From positions 77,194,400 through 77,258,399 of the forward strand of contig OY829328.1 in assembly GCA_963691655.1 (NCBI GenBank): DNA of 64,000 nt. Direction: 5' to 3'. Positions 46,561 through 58,292 of the stretch are shown here, in pieces (position 1 is the first letter of the stretch; every line of letters begins with the position of its first letter). Below the pieces are notes generated by a model. The model was not told where the DNA came from, did not search any database, and saw nothing but the letters and a program-made list of their open reading frames with translations. Both the position numbers and the translations under genes were made by a program. This stretch comes from Toxonevra muliebris. Lineage: Eukaryota > Arthropoda > Insecta > Diptera > Pallopteridae.

Positions 46561-47980
46561 ATATTTTCTTTGTTTTTAAAAAAAAATGTTTAGTTTTATA
46601 AAAAAGTTTTCTAACTTTACTATTACTACGCTACTTCGCAAATCAGCCTACAAAATCGACTTTTTTTAGGTTTGCAATTTCGACATTACCTCAATTAATT
46701 ATCTTCTCATTATTGCCGAAGACTTTTCAATTTTTTGTTTGTTTTGGAAACAACCAGATATCACGCTGCGTTAGGTCCAGAGAATATGGTACTGGACAAA
46801 TTTCTTTAAACACTGAGATTGCAATGATATCGCTTATTTTTATCAGAGGTATGAGCTGGGGCTATTTAGGCACAGAGCTCGCCTCACACACAAAAAAAAA
46901 AAACACAATTTCGATTAAGTAGAAAAACATTGTTGAAAAAACCAATTTTATTAATTTCTTTATTTTCTTTTCTCCAACCAACGACAATAACGATAATTCT
47001 TTTCAAAATAATGACAACTAGACTCCCGAGCCGAGACCATTTCCCCGCCTTCCATATTCAGCATGTCAGCGCAGAGTTGCATTCATGCTCAACAGGAGTA
47101 TTGTGCATGCAATAAGAGATTGTTACCGTAATGTAAAAAATAGCGGCGCAGTTCATCTGTTTTCAGATTTCCCAACAAGATTTCGAAAACTTGATTTTAG
47201 TATACCATTTAGCAGTTACCTGTCTGTCCAGTTTTCTGAGGAATAAAAGCTGCGAAATAAATTGACATTATTACTCTACTCCACCTAGGATTACCACCTT
47301 CTGGCCTCCATATCATCAATAGTTGCTTCGTTTCTTGGTAATATTTGAAAAACTCAGTTTTTTCACCTGTTACAATTTTATTAAAGGTGCTGGCTGGACT
47401 CTCCATTTTTAAGTTTTCGAAGAAAATATCGGGCAAAACGCGCACGCACCACTTTTTGAACATCAGTTTAAGGAACCCATCGTGTAGCCAAGATATCCCT
47501 AAATATTCGCGTAACAACCATGGCATTTAAGCTCAGTTCCCCAGTAATCATTTCCTGAGTCAATCTTGGATCTTCGTCAATTTTAGACTTCACCAGAGAT
47601 ATACTTAAGCCATCAGTCGAAGATTTTGAACGAACTTTACGAGATTTGTTCTCCACATAAAAATGCCCGGTCTAGAATCTCCGAAACCATTTCGAGACGG
47701 TTCGGTCACAAGCGATGGTAGATTCTCTTCATATGCTATATGGCGCTCACTTAATATTTCCACAGGGGCTTGAGGTTACGCTGAAACTCGTAAAGAATGG
47801 CGGTAAAATTTCTATCGATTCTTTCTCAGTAGCTTCGCGTTTTCTTATCTCCATGTTGACTGTTTGCAGTGAAACTTAAAATTAAATATCGCAATACTAT
47901 GCCAAATCAGCTGATATTTTTTGATTTGTCAAAAATGTATTCAGTGTTGCCAACTAAGCGAACTTTTGTTAGCAACCTCG
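46560..47980 (-). mobile_element. mariner transposon, decayed (copy 1)
   Basis: The right end CAACTAAGCGAACTTTTGTT AGCAACCTCG stops at 47980 before TA. The same end is found at 56508. The minus strand holds a mariner transposase in pieces: VENKSRKVRSKSSTDGL, VVTRIFRDILATRWVP, FNKIVTGEKTEFFKYYQ and, near 46.75 kb, YSPDLTQRDIWLFPK. The first catalytic site reads VTGEK, not VTGD, so an aspartate is lost. The left end is not defined. Confidence 0.8.
47209..47875 (-). pseudogene. mariner transposase pseudogene
   Basis: It starts MEIRKREATEKE near 47855 and runs through a CDRTVSKWFRRF helix-turn-helix block. After several frame changes it reaches a GEKTEFFKYYQETKQLLMIW block. The C-terminal catalytic part continues below 47209 to about 46.68 kb. 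It has multiple stops. Confidence 0.75.
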
Positions 47981-48261
47981 TATGCTCTGATAATTCTGCT
48001 TCTTTATTACATACCTTATAAAGAGTAATATTCCCAAAATTAAATCCCCGGGAAAATGTTTTTCTTTTCCCCGTATTTCTATAAGAAAAGAAGGAAAAAA
48101 AAACAGATTTCTTTGGGGGAATATTTAGAATAGGGCAGATAGTTTTTTAATTCCTATTTTTGTTAGAAGTGTCCGATAAAAAAAAAATAACATATCATCG
48201 ACTTTGGTTTGAATGACTGATGAAACCAAAATAAATTATTTTCATTCCCACAAAATTGCTT

Positions 48262-48630
48262 GTTATAAATGGAGCTGAAATTTGAAAAATCATTGTGGGC
48301 AAATGTGGATCGGGAGACCTACACAGAGCTAAACGTGCTAAGCACATTTTTCATAAAAATCCAAATGTTTCGGGCAAAAAAGTAACTCAAAAATTCAGTT
48401 ACTCTGAATAATTTGTTCGCAAAATGAAAGGGGAAACAGGCCGTGAATCATACAAAGCTCAAAAAGTCACAGGGCTGACTGTTACAAAAAACATTGACGC
48501 AAGAAATAGAACAAAAAATTGCAGGTAAACTTTATAACAACATTTCAGTGTTGCATCATGGATGACGAAACATATGTGTTGGCGGACTTTTCGCAGCTTC
48601 CACGCAACGAATTTTACGTTGCGTTTATTG
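48262..48630 (+). pseudogene. Tc1/mariner-superfamily transposase N-terminal fragment
   Basis: In shifting frames the plus strand gives HKNPNVSGKKVTQKFSYSE, VRKMKGETGRESYKAQKVTG and, later, MDDETYVLADFSQLPRNEFY. The MDDETY block holds the first catalytic aspartate of a Tc1/mariner-type protein that is distinct from the mariners at 35.7 and 47 kb. The rest is missing. Confidence 0.7.
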
Positions 48631-48716
48631 AACATGGAATGATTTTGTTTGATTTCAAAACTAAGTTTTGATCGCTTCGCTTTGAAAATTCTGACATAAC
48701 AATCAAAGACTATCAG

Positions 48717-48938
48717 TATCAGAATTATGCAATGAAATTTTTGAAGAATTTTGTTTTTATCAATAGATGGCACTGTAACCTTTTTCTGCAAGGTTGAATT
48801 ATTTAGAATGTTTTTGTATGTAGAAACTATCAGAATTATGCAATGAAATTTTTGAAGAATTTTGTTTTTATCAATAGATGGCACTGTAACCTTTTTCTGC
48901 AAGGTTGAATTATGTAGAGTGTTTTTGTATGTAGAATG
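48717..48938. repeat. 111-bp tandem duplication
   Basis: Two adjacent 111-bp copies start TATCAGAATTATGCAATGAA at 48717 and 48828. They differ at about two positions near the end (TTATTTAGAATG and TTATGTAGAGTG). The duplication is recent and lies just after a transposase fragment. Confidence 0.92.
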
Positions 48939-48939
48939 A

Positions 48940-50374
48940 AATATTTTAAATTTCACTAAAATTTAGACATTCACAATTTCGTTGAACTGATAATTTATGC
49001 ATGTAGGTAAGTTGAAATAAATGCAACCAACATTGACAAGGTCAAAATAACTTAATGCATTATTTTCTACATTTCTTTGAGTTTCAAAAAAAAAAATAAA
49101 TAAAAATTGTTGCAATCGTTGTCGTTGTTGTTGAACTGAACTGCATTTGTCAAAGTTGAAATGGGAATATAATAATGTTGTTTTTCATAAATTTTTAATG
49201 CGATTTATGATGATGGCGAAGGTGTAGTCATGCGGCAATGCCACCATTTGTTATTTTGCGTTATGTAAATTGCAAAACAGAACAGCAACTGACAGCTATA
49301 AACTAAGTAAAATAAAATACTAGTAAAAAGAAATGCATTGTTGCATTACATTCCTATTTATATATAGTATAAGTATCTATCTGTCTATTACATTTATTTT
49401 TCAATTTATATTATAGAAAATGCTACCCGTAGATTTTCATTGATTGTTGAATGGGGGGAGTGGAAATTGTACTGGACTTGATTGAAATGCTTGATTGGAA
49501 AAATAATTTATAATTGCAAGAAAACAAAATACACTTTCGTACATTTGATAGTAGATTACGAAAAGAAATAAAGGAAAATGTATTTGAATAAATAGTTACA
49601 ATTGTATTATAAAGTTTAAAAAAGGTTTTTACATCAGTTTGCCGACATACCCGTTAAACATTTATGTAGAATCGTTTGTTGAATTGAACTGGCATCTTTA
49701 AACCCAAATGGAGGCCATGTCGACAAACAAAGTTTACTATGAATCAGAATTTTCATATAGTCAGTTGGAGTTTTTGTTTAGTAAAGTTTGTTGTTCATCG
49801 TTTTGCAAATTATCGGTTAAAAAAATTATCATCTTATCGAAAATAGATAACTATTCATACTTACTTACTTGCATCCATATACGTATACATAATTAGTAAG
49901 TATAAATTGTTCCTCACATTCCAATTAACAAATCTCAACCTTAATTAACACACACAAAACTAGCACAATAAATAAAAATAGAAAAATATCTTAAAATAGC
50001 GCAACAATGATTTGTTTTTACGCTTATTTTATTTAAAGTATCAATCATCAAAGTTAAATTTAGAATTGGCTTATTTGATTTGCATTACAAAAGAAAGAAT
50101 AAAATGCTTGGCAATAAGTTAATAGACCATAAATACTTATATCAAAACTTTCAATTTTTAAAACATGTTCTTGGTTAAAACCAATAGGCTTTCGAAATGA
50201 TCATTAAAAGGATTAAAACCATAAAGTCAAATTTAAATTTTTTATACTAAATAATAATTTAAATTCAAATATTTTTTTTTATATAAAAAATTAATTAATC
50301 CATGTACGAAAAAAAAAATTCTTCCAATGGTTTTATAATTGTCCAATTTATGAGACAAAAATGTTAAGAACTTA
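48940..50374. other. AT-rich non-coding DNA
   Basis: Nothing recognisable: no exon, no terminal repeats. T and A runs and short TATC repeats occur. Confidence 0.5.
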
Positions 50375-50792
50375 CAGCCCTATCACTTAATTTCCCGTTG
50401 GGAAATGAATTCTGACAAATTCAAAGATAGCGTTACCAACTATCTTTAAAAAGTTCGAATGCAAAAGTCAGCTGTGTTGTGTCAACATTGAAAAGGAAAA
50501 ATATTACAAATTTTAAGAAAATATAAAAATTTATCAAAAAGAAATTTTTTTTGTGCAATGAGCTATAAAAAATGGGTTCCACGGCAGCAGAGGTATTTTT
50601 AGTAGCGGAAGAGACGAAGTTTTAAAGCAGATGCTTAAAAATGGAACGCAAGGTGGTAAGGTTAATGCAATTCTTTTAATATAGACTACCGATCGTGAAC
50701 CTGCTATACACAACCCGTGGCAATAAAAACGCATCACCTTATCACTATTATTAAATCCTAAAAACCTAACTTGGTATTTTTTTATTATATAT

Positions 50793-50956
50793 GGCTGTTC
50801 ACACGGGCACAAGCATGAATGCCCATTTGAAAGAGAGACGTAGCAAAAATTGTTAGTTAGAAAAAGACAGGCGAGTTTATATCCCTTTCTTACTACCTAT
50901 TTTTTCTACCTCTCTGTTTCAGAAAGGCGTTCATGCTTGCGCCCGTGTGAACAGCC
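50793..50956. mobile_element. 164-bp MITE inside the Harbinger copy
   Basis: GGCTGTTCACACGGGCACAA and, in reverse, GGCTGTTCACACGGGCGCAA begin ~33-bp terminal inverted repeats. No clear target duplication was seen. Confidence 0.8.
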
Positions 50957-51307
50957 ACTTAGGCATCCCTATATATTTTCGGTTAATCTAAGACAAAGCT
51001 TCAATCTGTAGAAGGATGTACACACTTACAAGAAAAAATTTTCAAATTCGGTGTGTTTTATTAGGTTTTATTGAGAAAATACCAAAAAAGATCATTATAC
51101 CATTTTTTTAGTTTTAAATACTAAAATAGCAAAATGAAGTAAAAAAAATTTGTTTTCAAATCAAATTAATTGTTGATAAAAGGAATATAACAACAACAAA
51201 GTGTATGTACAATCATAAATTTCAATTAATTCTTTTTTCTAGGTTTGTGAAGAATTTCAGACTTAACAAAAACGGATTTAAGTGCATACTGTATATAACG
51301 GAGGATG

Positions 51308-51383
51308 TTTAGGCCTGAACGGCCCATTGTGATACCACATAGTTGGGCCTACAGTTTAACGCCGATTTTTTTATCAGCTCGGT
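51308..51383 (-). repeat. SINE 3' part, truncated copy
   Basis: CATTGTGATACCACATAGTT, CTACAGTTTAACGCCGAT and TTATCAGCTCGG are the reverse complement of the body of the SINE at 52356-52615. Only the 3' end is present, as expected for a truncated insertion. Confidence 0.8.
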
Positions 51384-51556
51384 GGTTTTCGGAATTATCA
51401 ACCTGTCAAAATTCCGTTTCATTCGGAATTAGTGATGCCAATCTCTCGAATTTCAAAATTTCGGGGGAATTCCGTGGCCACGACGAAATTAAAAATACAA
51501 ATGGTTCATTCGTAGCTACGAAGAGAGCTGCGTTGGAATTAGTGATAGGGCTGTTA

Positions 51557-52355
51557 ACTTTTACTTAAGTAAGTATTTGATTCGGGATTGAGAAAAACCA
51601 CAGCCCCAGTACTGCGGATTATAAAAAAGTATGACATAACTTTTGTCTTCCGAATGTTTCGTGCCAAGGTCTGCATGGGTTCGGGAGCGAGGTACAGATA
51701 TCTTTTAGTCAGACTTCTGTGGAAAAGGAAATATGACGTAACTTTCTTCAAACACTTGCTCTTTTTTAATGTCAGCAGGGGATGGAAGGGAGGAAAAAAT
51801 GTCTTACCCCCAAAAATTTTAAAATAGATTGCTGTGATAGGGTCTGCAGAAGGCATGGATAAGGCAACTGTATCCTCCTCAAATATCTCAAACAGATATA
51901 CTGCGTTGGAGTCTACAGGGGCACAGACATCTTATCCCAAAACTGTTGTGGTACAGAACACATTATCATAAGAAATTGTTTTTCCATCATAATTTTGAGT
52001 TTGAATGCAACCTTTTTTATCGTTTCTTTTTAAAGGGGGACTTCTTATGGATTATCCGGTTTCTTGGGTTAGCCTATCCAAATGATCCAATCTCAGAAAC
52101 TCTTTCAAAAGAAAAACGTTTCGATCTACTACTACTATCTTAGTGCTTGCCAGCCCTTGTTGCTGAAGCTAATTCTTGCAGGCACTAAATCCTAATAATA
52201 AAGTAAGGTGATACTTTTAATCAAACTCATAAAGCATCTTAACTCTATTCAGCCTTTTACAACCACAAATCCCCCCCTTTACAGATCCAAGTTCCTTAGA
52301 TGTGTTAGTGGAAATGAGGCTAAGCTTTCTGAAATATTTTTAGTAACAAAAAACG
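51557..52355. other. non-coding DNA
   Basis: No feature was recognised. Short open frames on both strands have no domain. Confidence 0.4.
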
Positions 52356-52615
52356 GGATGACCTCGATAGTCTAGTGGGTAGTGCACTAGACTTTCATCC
52401 GGGTGGTTCGGGTTCGATTCCCGTCTTTGTCTGGTGGTTAATTCTCACAACCTTCTTCTTATATTCACTATCAATATGAAGTGTTTGAGAATTATAAGAA
52501 ATTGTACAAGGCAAAACCCCCGAGCTGATAAAAAATTGCCATACCGCCGTTCGGAATCGGCGTTAAACTGTAGATTTAACTATGTGGTATCACAATGTTA
52601 CATTTAGGCTTAAGT
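52356..52615 (+). mobile_element. tRNA-derived SINE
   Basis: The head has an A box (TAGTCTAGTGGG from 52368) and a perfect B box (GGTTCGATTCC, 52411-52421) with the stem CGGG/CCCG, and a GACTTTCATCC anticodon-like segment. It resembles tRNA-Asp or tRNA-Glu. The acceptor stem does not pair, so it is not a tRNA gene. The body (GAGCTGATAAAAAATTGCCA, GGCGTTAAACTGTAG, TGTGGTATCACAATG) recurs at 51308-51383, and its core again at the window end. Confidence 0.82.
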
Positions 52616-53700
52616 GTGTCTCTCGACAGCTACTTTAACCTAATAAACGCATTGCGTTTCATATTTATAAATTAGCTATAATTTTTCGAATTTATTCTGC
52701 AGGGAAGACTTTGCTCTGAAATAAAGTTTATTTTTAAAGTATGCATTTTTCACACTAACTTGAAGCACGTGAGTGACTAGTGAGTAATAATTAGACGTAG
52801 GTTTACAATTTACTCTTGTGTGATTATAATTTATAAATTCAAAAAGTAGAAAATGTTGAATGAACATTTATGCATTAAATAATCTAAAAATATGCAAAAT
52901 ATTTCTAAATATTATTTGAATAGTAATTAATGATTTCAATTCATCATCTAAAATATTTAAATTTAAGTATTAGTATGTTTACTTATTTTTTTTTTTTTTA
53001 CTACTATTCTTGAAATTTATAAATAAACAGAAACTCGCGCCGTGCTATTCTAAAAACAATATTTATCAACACCACATACTATTTAGTACTACTCGTAAAC
53101 ATAAAAATAATAATAATAATAAAAAAACAAATACAAATAAATAAATAAATTCATCAAGCTAAAATGCAAATAATCAAGTACGAGTACATACACTAAACTA
53201 TTAATTTTCTAATTAATTTATTTATGATTTTTCGTTGAATTTTTCATTCGCTAATAATTACACTAGTTTACAAGGTTGAAGTGAAACTTCTTTAGCGACG
53301 GTGAATCGAAAATTTTGCAACGGAAATCGCATTGTTGTTGCACTCATACGAAACTAATAAGAAACGAAGTTATGCTGTTGTTAGTGTTTATCGAACGAAG
53401 TGATATGGAGATCGGCTACATACAATCAAGCAGAGAGTCGACTGCGCGCAGTTTTATCTCATGTGCTTTAGGGAGAGAGCTTTTATACACAACGATTTCA
53501 ATCGACCGATTTTGTATTTCTATTCCTTCTTTATTAGTTTTACATGAGTGGAAGAGAGATGCAAAATTTGTACAGGGCAAACATCAAAAATCGGTGTAAA
53601 ATCGTTGGTGCAGCCGATATTAACTCATTCATTTTCGTCTCCCCTTCCTCAACACCAAACTGAAAATCGGTGAAAGAAATCAGGCAGAAATTGTTTGCAT
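52616..53700. other. AT-rich DNA with a GC-richer patch at 53280-53520
   Basis: The patch at 53280-53520 (TTTAGCGACGGTGAATCG, GTCGACTGCGCGCAGTTTTA, CTTTTATACACAACGATTTC) differs in base composition from its surroundings and could be a promoter or 5' UTR. No splice site or domain decides it. Confidence 0.3.
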
Positions 53701-53712
53701 AAAAGCAGACTA

Positions 53713-54772
53713 GGTTAGGTAGTACTGGCTGGCCTAAGCCACACATAGATCTTTAGGTCCTTAACGATACCAGATAGGAGTCCTAAAGGAATTATTTAAC
53801 GAGTATATATCTAGCGAGTGTACACATCATTTAAGATGCGAGCATGTTTAATAAACTTTAGAAGGCAGTTCATCCCCAGTTTAGCGACCTCGTTCAGACT
53901 CTCAAACTGTGGAGCTCCTAAGTACATTAATCGAGTCCTAGCGAGCGCGAGACAGGAACAAAGAAAATGCTTTAGAGTTTCCTTCGCATATTGCTCCATA
54001 CATTTTCTGCACATTGCATTATTGGTTAGTTTCAGTTTAAACGCGTGCGTTGTCTTTAAACAATGGCCAGTTAGTACGCCAATTACTGTTCTGCGGTTCT
54101 TACAATTGAACGATATAACCGATTTTACGTACCTCTCGCTGTAGGGATCACACATGACTTTAGCGATTTTGCATGTGAGTATATTTCTCCACCTAGCTTT
54201 CGCTTTCTTCCACATGCGTGATTTCAGGTTACAATTAGCTACCTGAAGAGGTATCAGTATTTCGTTGATTTAATCTTCTGGCAAATTAGTTTCGACGATT
54301 TCATTTCCATCTATGCCTAGCTACCCAATAGATACACATCCTACGCTTGGTAATCAGTTTCTCCATTGCTGCCCTGCACTGAGGAACATTTTTGGATGAT
54401 GTCCAGTGTGATGACAAGGTCTTTATAGCTGGTTGGCTATCTATATATATGTTTATTATTGAGTCAATCGTGGCAACACTGTTTGCAAGCTCCGTAGCCT
54501 TCCTAGCGGCAAATATTTCTGCCTGAAGAAAGCCTAAAGGGCTTTCTGATGTTTAGCTCAGCACAGTAAACACCAGCGCCTACCCCCTTAACCATTTTTA
54601 AACCATCCGTGAAGATATTGAAGGATTTGCGTTCTAGTTCCATACCCTTACGCCTGCCTTCTTGTTCAATAAAAGCCTTTTTCCCCTTTACGGAGCTCAG
54701 TTTCGAAATCACATTATCTGAATCAGATGTGTCTGACTAATTGAGCTATGTCCGAAGGATCTATATATGGTT
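53713..54772 (-). mobile_element. 5'-truncated LINE with target-site duplication
   Basis: AAAAGCAGACTA stands on both sides (53701-53712 and 54773-54784), a perfect 12-bp target duplication. The minus strand holds the 3' end of a non-LTR ORF2: an RNase H domain (IFTDGLKMVKGVGAGVYCAE) and the tail (LTGHCLKTTHAF, CRKCMEQYAKETLKHFLCSC). A short 3' UTR follows. There is no poly-A tail. The 5' truncation lies within RNase H. Confidence 0.9.
53811..54712 (-). pseudogene. LINE ORF2 RNase H and C-terminal domain
   Basis: Two minus-strand blocks lie at 54712-54503 (RNase H start with TDGLKM...GVGAGVY) and 54215-53811 (134 residues: KARWRNILTCKIAKVMCD, TGHCLKT, C-C-H-C tail, LARTRLMYLGAPQFESL). Frameshifts lie between them. 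In the intact protein this would process RNA-DNA hybrids during target-primed reverse transcription; here it is dead. Confidence 0.85.
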
Positions 54773-54784
54773 AAAAGCAGACTA

Positions 54785-55562
54785 AGTTTTACTTCTACTG
54801 TGAGTGCCTGTAGACACATCATTTTATAATTTTTTTTTTTTAATTATTGCCTCCTAAACACAAATCAGAAATCGGCTTATTCAATTTCTGAAATTAATAT
54901 ATCTAATAAATTTTTAATATTGAATGAGATTCCGTTTCAAAGTCTCTAATCAATGTCCAACAATAGTTATTCATCATGTATTCATCCAAAAAATTTTAAT
55001 AACAAATCTTCATGGTATTTTCATATCCTGGTGGAATTTCTCTCAAAGCTCGTCGCTTTCGGCACCACTTAGATTTCATATTGGATTGAAATCTGGTGGA
55101 AAAAAAATCCAAAAACCTTGTAAACTAGTGTTACCTAGTAATAAATAATCATTAAATAATAATCATTTAATAATTTAATATGCATAGATTCATGCTTGTT
55201 TGTTTTTTTTTTCGAAAGTAATATTTCAATTTTATTAGTTCTATTATTACAATGTTCAATAAATAATAAACTTATTAATATTGAAATTTTTTGTCTAAGT
55301 TATATTCGCAAGGGCTGAATGTTGGGCTACTGTGCAAAAGGTCAGAGATATGAGATCAGCAATTATTTTTCTATAGATCTGCTCTTGTCAGCAATAGAAA
55401 GCTTAGCCGCGCCCTTCACTACCACTCTCCATAAACACTCCGGTCATCTGCTTGAGTTTGGGTTAAATTTTTACCTGAGATATTTATCAGAAAGTAGGGG
55501 TCTTACTCCTAAACTTTGGATTATAGAACAGTCTAAAACTGTTTTTTTTATGTTCCTTGTAA
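54785..55562. other. non-coding DNA, an open frame of unknown meaning
   Basis: A 113-codon plus-strand frame at 55319-55660 runs into repeat sequence and has no recognisable domain. I do not call it a gene. Confidence 0.4.
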
Positions 55563-55577
55563 GTAAGTGGCAACCGT
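55563..55577. repeat. lone hAT-type end (AAGTGGCAACCGTGG)
   Basis: This is the right terminal repeat of the family at 26514-27013 and 40787-41804. It is left without a recognisable partner and abuts a mariner fragment. Confidence 0.6.
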
Positions 55578-56508
55578 GGCTGAATATGAAAGGTGGAGAG
55601 ATTGTCCCGGCTCGGGAGTCTTGTTGTCATTATTTTGAAAATAATTATCGTTGCTGTTGATTTGATTAGAGAAGAGAAAAAAAGGAAATTAATAAAAGTG
55701 TGTTTTCAATATTGTTTTTCCATTTAATTGAAATTGTGTTTTGTTTTATTTGTGTGTGAGACGGGCCTTGTGCCGAAACTAATTATGGCACTCTCAGGGC
55801 ATAAAGAGATTTGTCCAACAACATATTCCCCGAATGTAGCGCGTCGGATTTCTGGTTGTTTCCAAAACTAAAAAAATATTTGAGAAGAAAGATCTTCGGC
55901 AATAATAAGAAGATAATTAAAGCAGTTAATGTCGAAGTCTAGGCCCTATGCTCCTTATAGGAATGATGGGAACATATATATATATAATATCGAAGTTGCA
56001 AACTTAAAAAAAGCAAATTTTGAGAAATACGAACTGTTATGCAGACTAGCTACAATGGGGAAAAAACAATAACATAAGTGTATAGAACGGTAGTGGTAGT
56101 ATCTTTCAATATCTCTATTCAGTAAAGATATTTGGAATCAAATCTGTAATTCTGGGTTATGACTTCAAATATTAGTAGCTTATATAGGATATTGAAAGAT
56201 TAAGAACTATCACTAAGATCACTGATGAGGAATTGTGGCGGATTCCGAAACGGCCGTCTGATTTGCCCGTCTCTATATACATTGTTGCTGTGACGACTAC
56301 ATTTGTTCATTAACCTGTTTATATATAACTTCAAATAACGAAATTGACATGAACTTAAGTCATGACTTTGAAAATCAACCTCTAGATTTAATTTTCATAG
56401 TCTCCTAAAAAAATTAATGACAATTAAAAAATCGATGAAGATTATAGCGATGAAATTAAAAGTGTTTTTGGGCTTTTGCCAACTAAGCAAATTTTGTTAG
56501 TCCCTACG
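55578..56508 (+). mobile_element. mariner transposon, decayed (copy 2)
   Basis: 55578-55950 is an inverted, diverged match to 46.66-47.06 kb (GGCTCGGGAGTCT, TTTGTCCAACAACATATTCC, GATTTCTGGTTGTTTCC), the third-aspartate region of the same mariner. The end at 56479-56508 (CCAACTAAGCAAATTTTGTT) matches the end at 47980 and is followed by TA. A ~193-bp unrelated repeat sits at 56220-56412. Confidence 0.7.
56220..56412. repeat. 193-bp dispersed repeat, copy 1
   Basis: CACTGATGAGGAATTGTGGC to TTTTCATAGTCTCCTAAAAA is nearly identical to 61376-61568. It contains CGGATTCCGAAACGGCCGTC. The class is unknown; a SINE or LINE 3' end is possible. Confidence 0.88.
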
Positions 56509-58290
56509 TACTTATTTTTGTTTTTACTTTACTACTTAAAGAACTTAAAATTTCACTTTCTCTAGCTCAATTTTAAACTATAATATACCCACTTACCTTC
56601 AAAATTAATTCACATACGAGTAAACGAGTATAATGCAATTAAAAAACTTTATCAGTATAAGTAAGCAGGTAGGTAAATTAAAATTTTGTTTTCCTTTTTT
56701 TTTTATCACAAAATACTTAGATAACAATCAAGATACTAGAGTAGGAATTTCAACTAACACAATGCCCACCCAATTCCTAGTGTTTAGATTAGAAATCTAC
56801 CAAGTTTTTAAATATTTTTCTACATATTTTGTGAGCATTAACCAACCCCCGCATACAAACTCGTATCTATATTGGTTAGTTAGCAAGTTATACGGGTATT
56901 GTGTTTTGCATGGAAAAATGTGCGTGCAACTGAAAAATATCTATAATTTCTGTTCAATGAGAAGATATTTTGACATTCCTGTCATCACTTAATGAATATT
57001 TATTTGGATTACGTAGATTTTCGTTATGGTTTTGCCGTTACTCCCACATTTTATGTGTGCATTTCTCAACAATTGCGCGCATATGCCACAAAATTCGTTT
57101 AAGTTTTTTTTCTCTTATTTTCTTGAATGACTTTAGGTTTTTTTTTGGAAATTTTGTAACTTTGTGCTAGATTTTAGCGGAAAAGCATTTAGCGTGAAAT
57201 TCTTGCGTCAGTTTTCCAAAAACTTGTACATTGCAACATTTTCGAATGTTTATAAATGAATGTCCAGAAATAAAATTAAATTTTCAAACTAAAAATTTTT
57301 AATAGAGTGCGTTGTTTGCCAAAAAAAAAAAATTAATAAATATACTTAGATTATATGTCAATTAACGATCACTAAAAATATGTATGAAATAGGCGTCGTC
57401 GGAACTTAGAAGATTTTCTTGTAAACTGCGAAAAAAAAAACGTGCTAATTATGTGTTGAAATTAGAATGGAATACAAAGGCGTTGAAAGTCATAAAATAG
57501 AGAAATTAAGAACTAAATGATGCTTTAAAAATGTTTGAATTGTTTGTTTTGAAATAGTTATTGCAAGACTATGAAATTCATACTTGAGAAAATTTAAATT
57601 AGAAATGAATTTTAATGTCACACATTTGAGTGAAAAGAGAGAGCCAAAGAGTTTCTTCTCTCGGAGTTGTAAACAACAAATTCATATGCAAATTCACTGC
57701 ATACTTCAGCGAGAAATATGTAAATGTGTTTTTTTTTTCGACGAGATCGTACTCAGCAAACTCGTTGACACATTACAAGTCTCGACAAGTCCAGCTACTT
57801 CGTTCACTCATACACGCTTAATTGCACATACATATGGTACAAAGAGAAATTACAATGTGTGGGTGAGATTTTTTTTTTTTGACAGTTCGCAGAATCTTCT
57901 CTCAAATGTGCAGCTACGGCGAAATGCTTCGTAAAATTTTGCAACAACAAAAATGTATTCTCACACATCTTCGGTGAATTGTGACACGGGGCTAAACACT
58001 TTACAAGTCTCTCATTTATCCCGTCCTAAGGTATAACAAAAAGACATGCAACATGACGACCAATGAAAAGAATTTATTGGGGCCATTCGAGAGAAAGACA
58101 CTTTCGAAGATCTAACGGCCAATACGCGTGAAGGGCGTGTATCGAAAATTTACCTTAGAAGTTTATTGAGACTGCAATAGAACAAAAAAAAAAGGTTGAT
58201 TCATTGCTTCAACAGTTCATGTGACTCAACCAATTGGAATAGAATGTCAACCAAAATTAAGCAGTGGATTATTCTCAACCATACTTTGAA
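56509..58290. other. AT-rich non-coding DNA
   Basis: No exon or terminal repeat was recognised. Short frames (for example 56633-56992) lack domains. Confidence 0.45.
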
Positions 58291-58292
58291 CT

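Larger units (their letters stand above)
50375..51553. mobile_element. PIF/Harbinger element, second copy
   Basis: CAGCCCTATCACTTAATTTC and, in reverse, CAGCCCTATCACTAATTCCA form the ends, flanked by TTA (50372-50374 and 51554-51556). The terminal ~300 bp on each side match 23740-24828. The coding part is almost gone. A 164-bp MITE (50793-50956) and part of a SINE (51308-51383) are inserted. Confidence 0.87.

Noticed and set aside
48459..48956. 165-codon minus-strand open frame
   Set aside because: It is antisense to a transposase fragment and a 111-bp tandem repeat; the internal protein repeat comes from that duplication.
52356..52430. A tRNA gene (Asp/Glu-like)
   Set aside because: A and B boxes and the T arm are present, but the acceptor stem and D stem do not pair and the sequence runs on into a repeated SINE body.
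55319..55660. 113-codon open frame as a host gene
   Set aside because: Its 3' part crosses a hAT-type end and a mariner fragment, and the 5' part has no recognisable domain.
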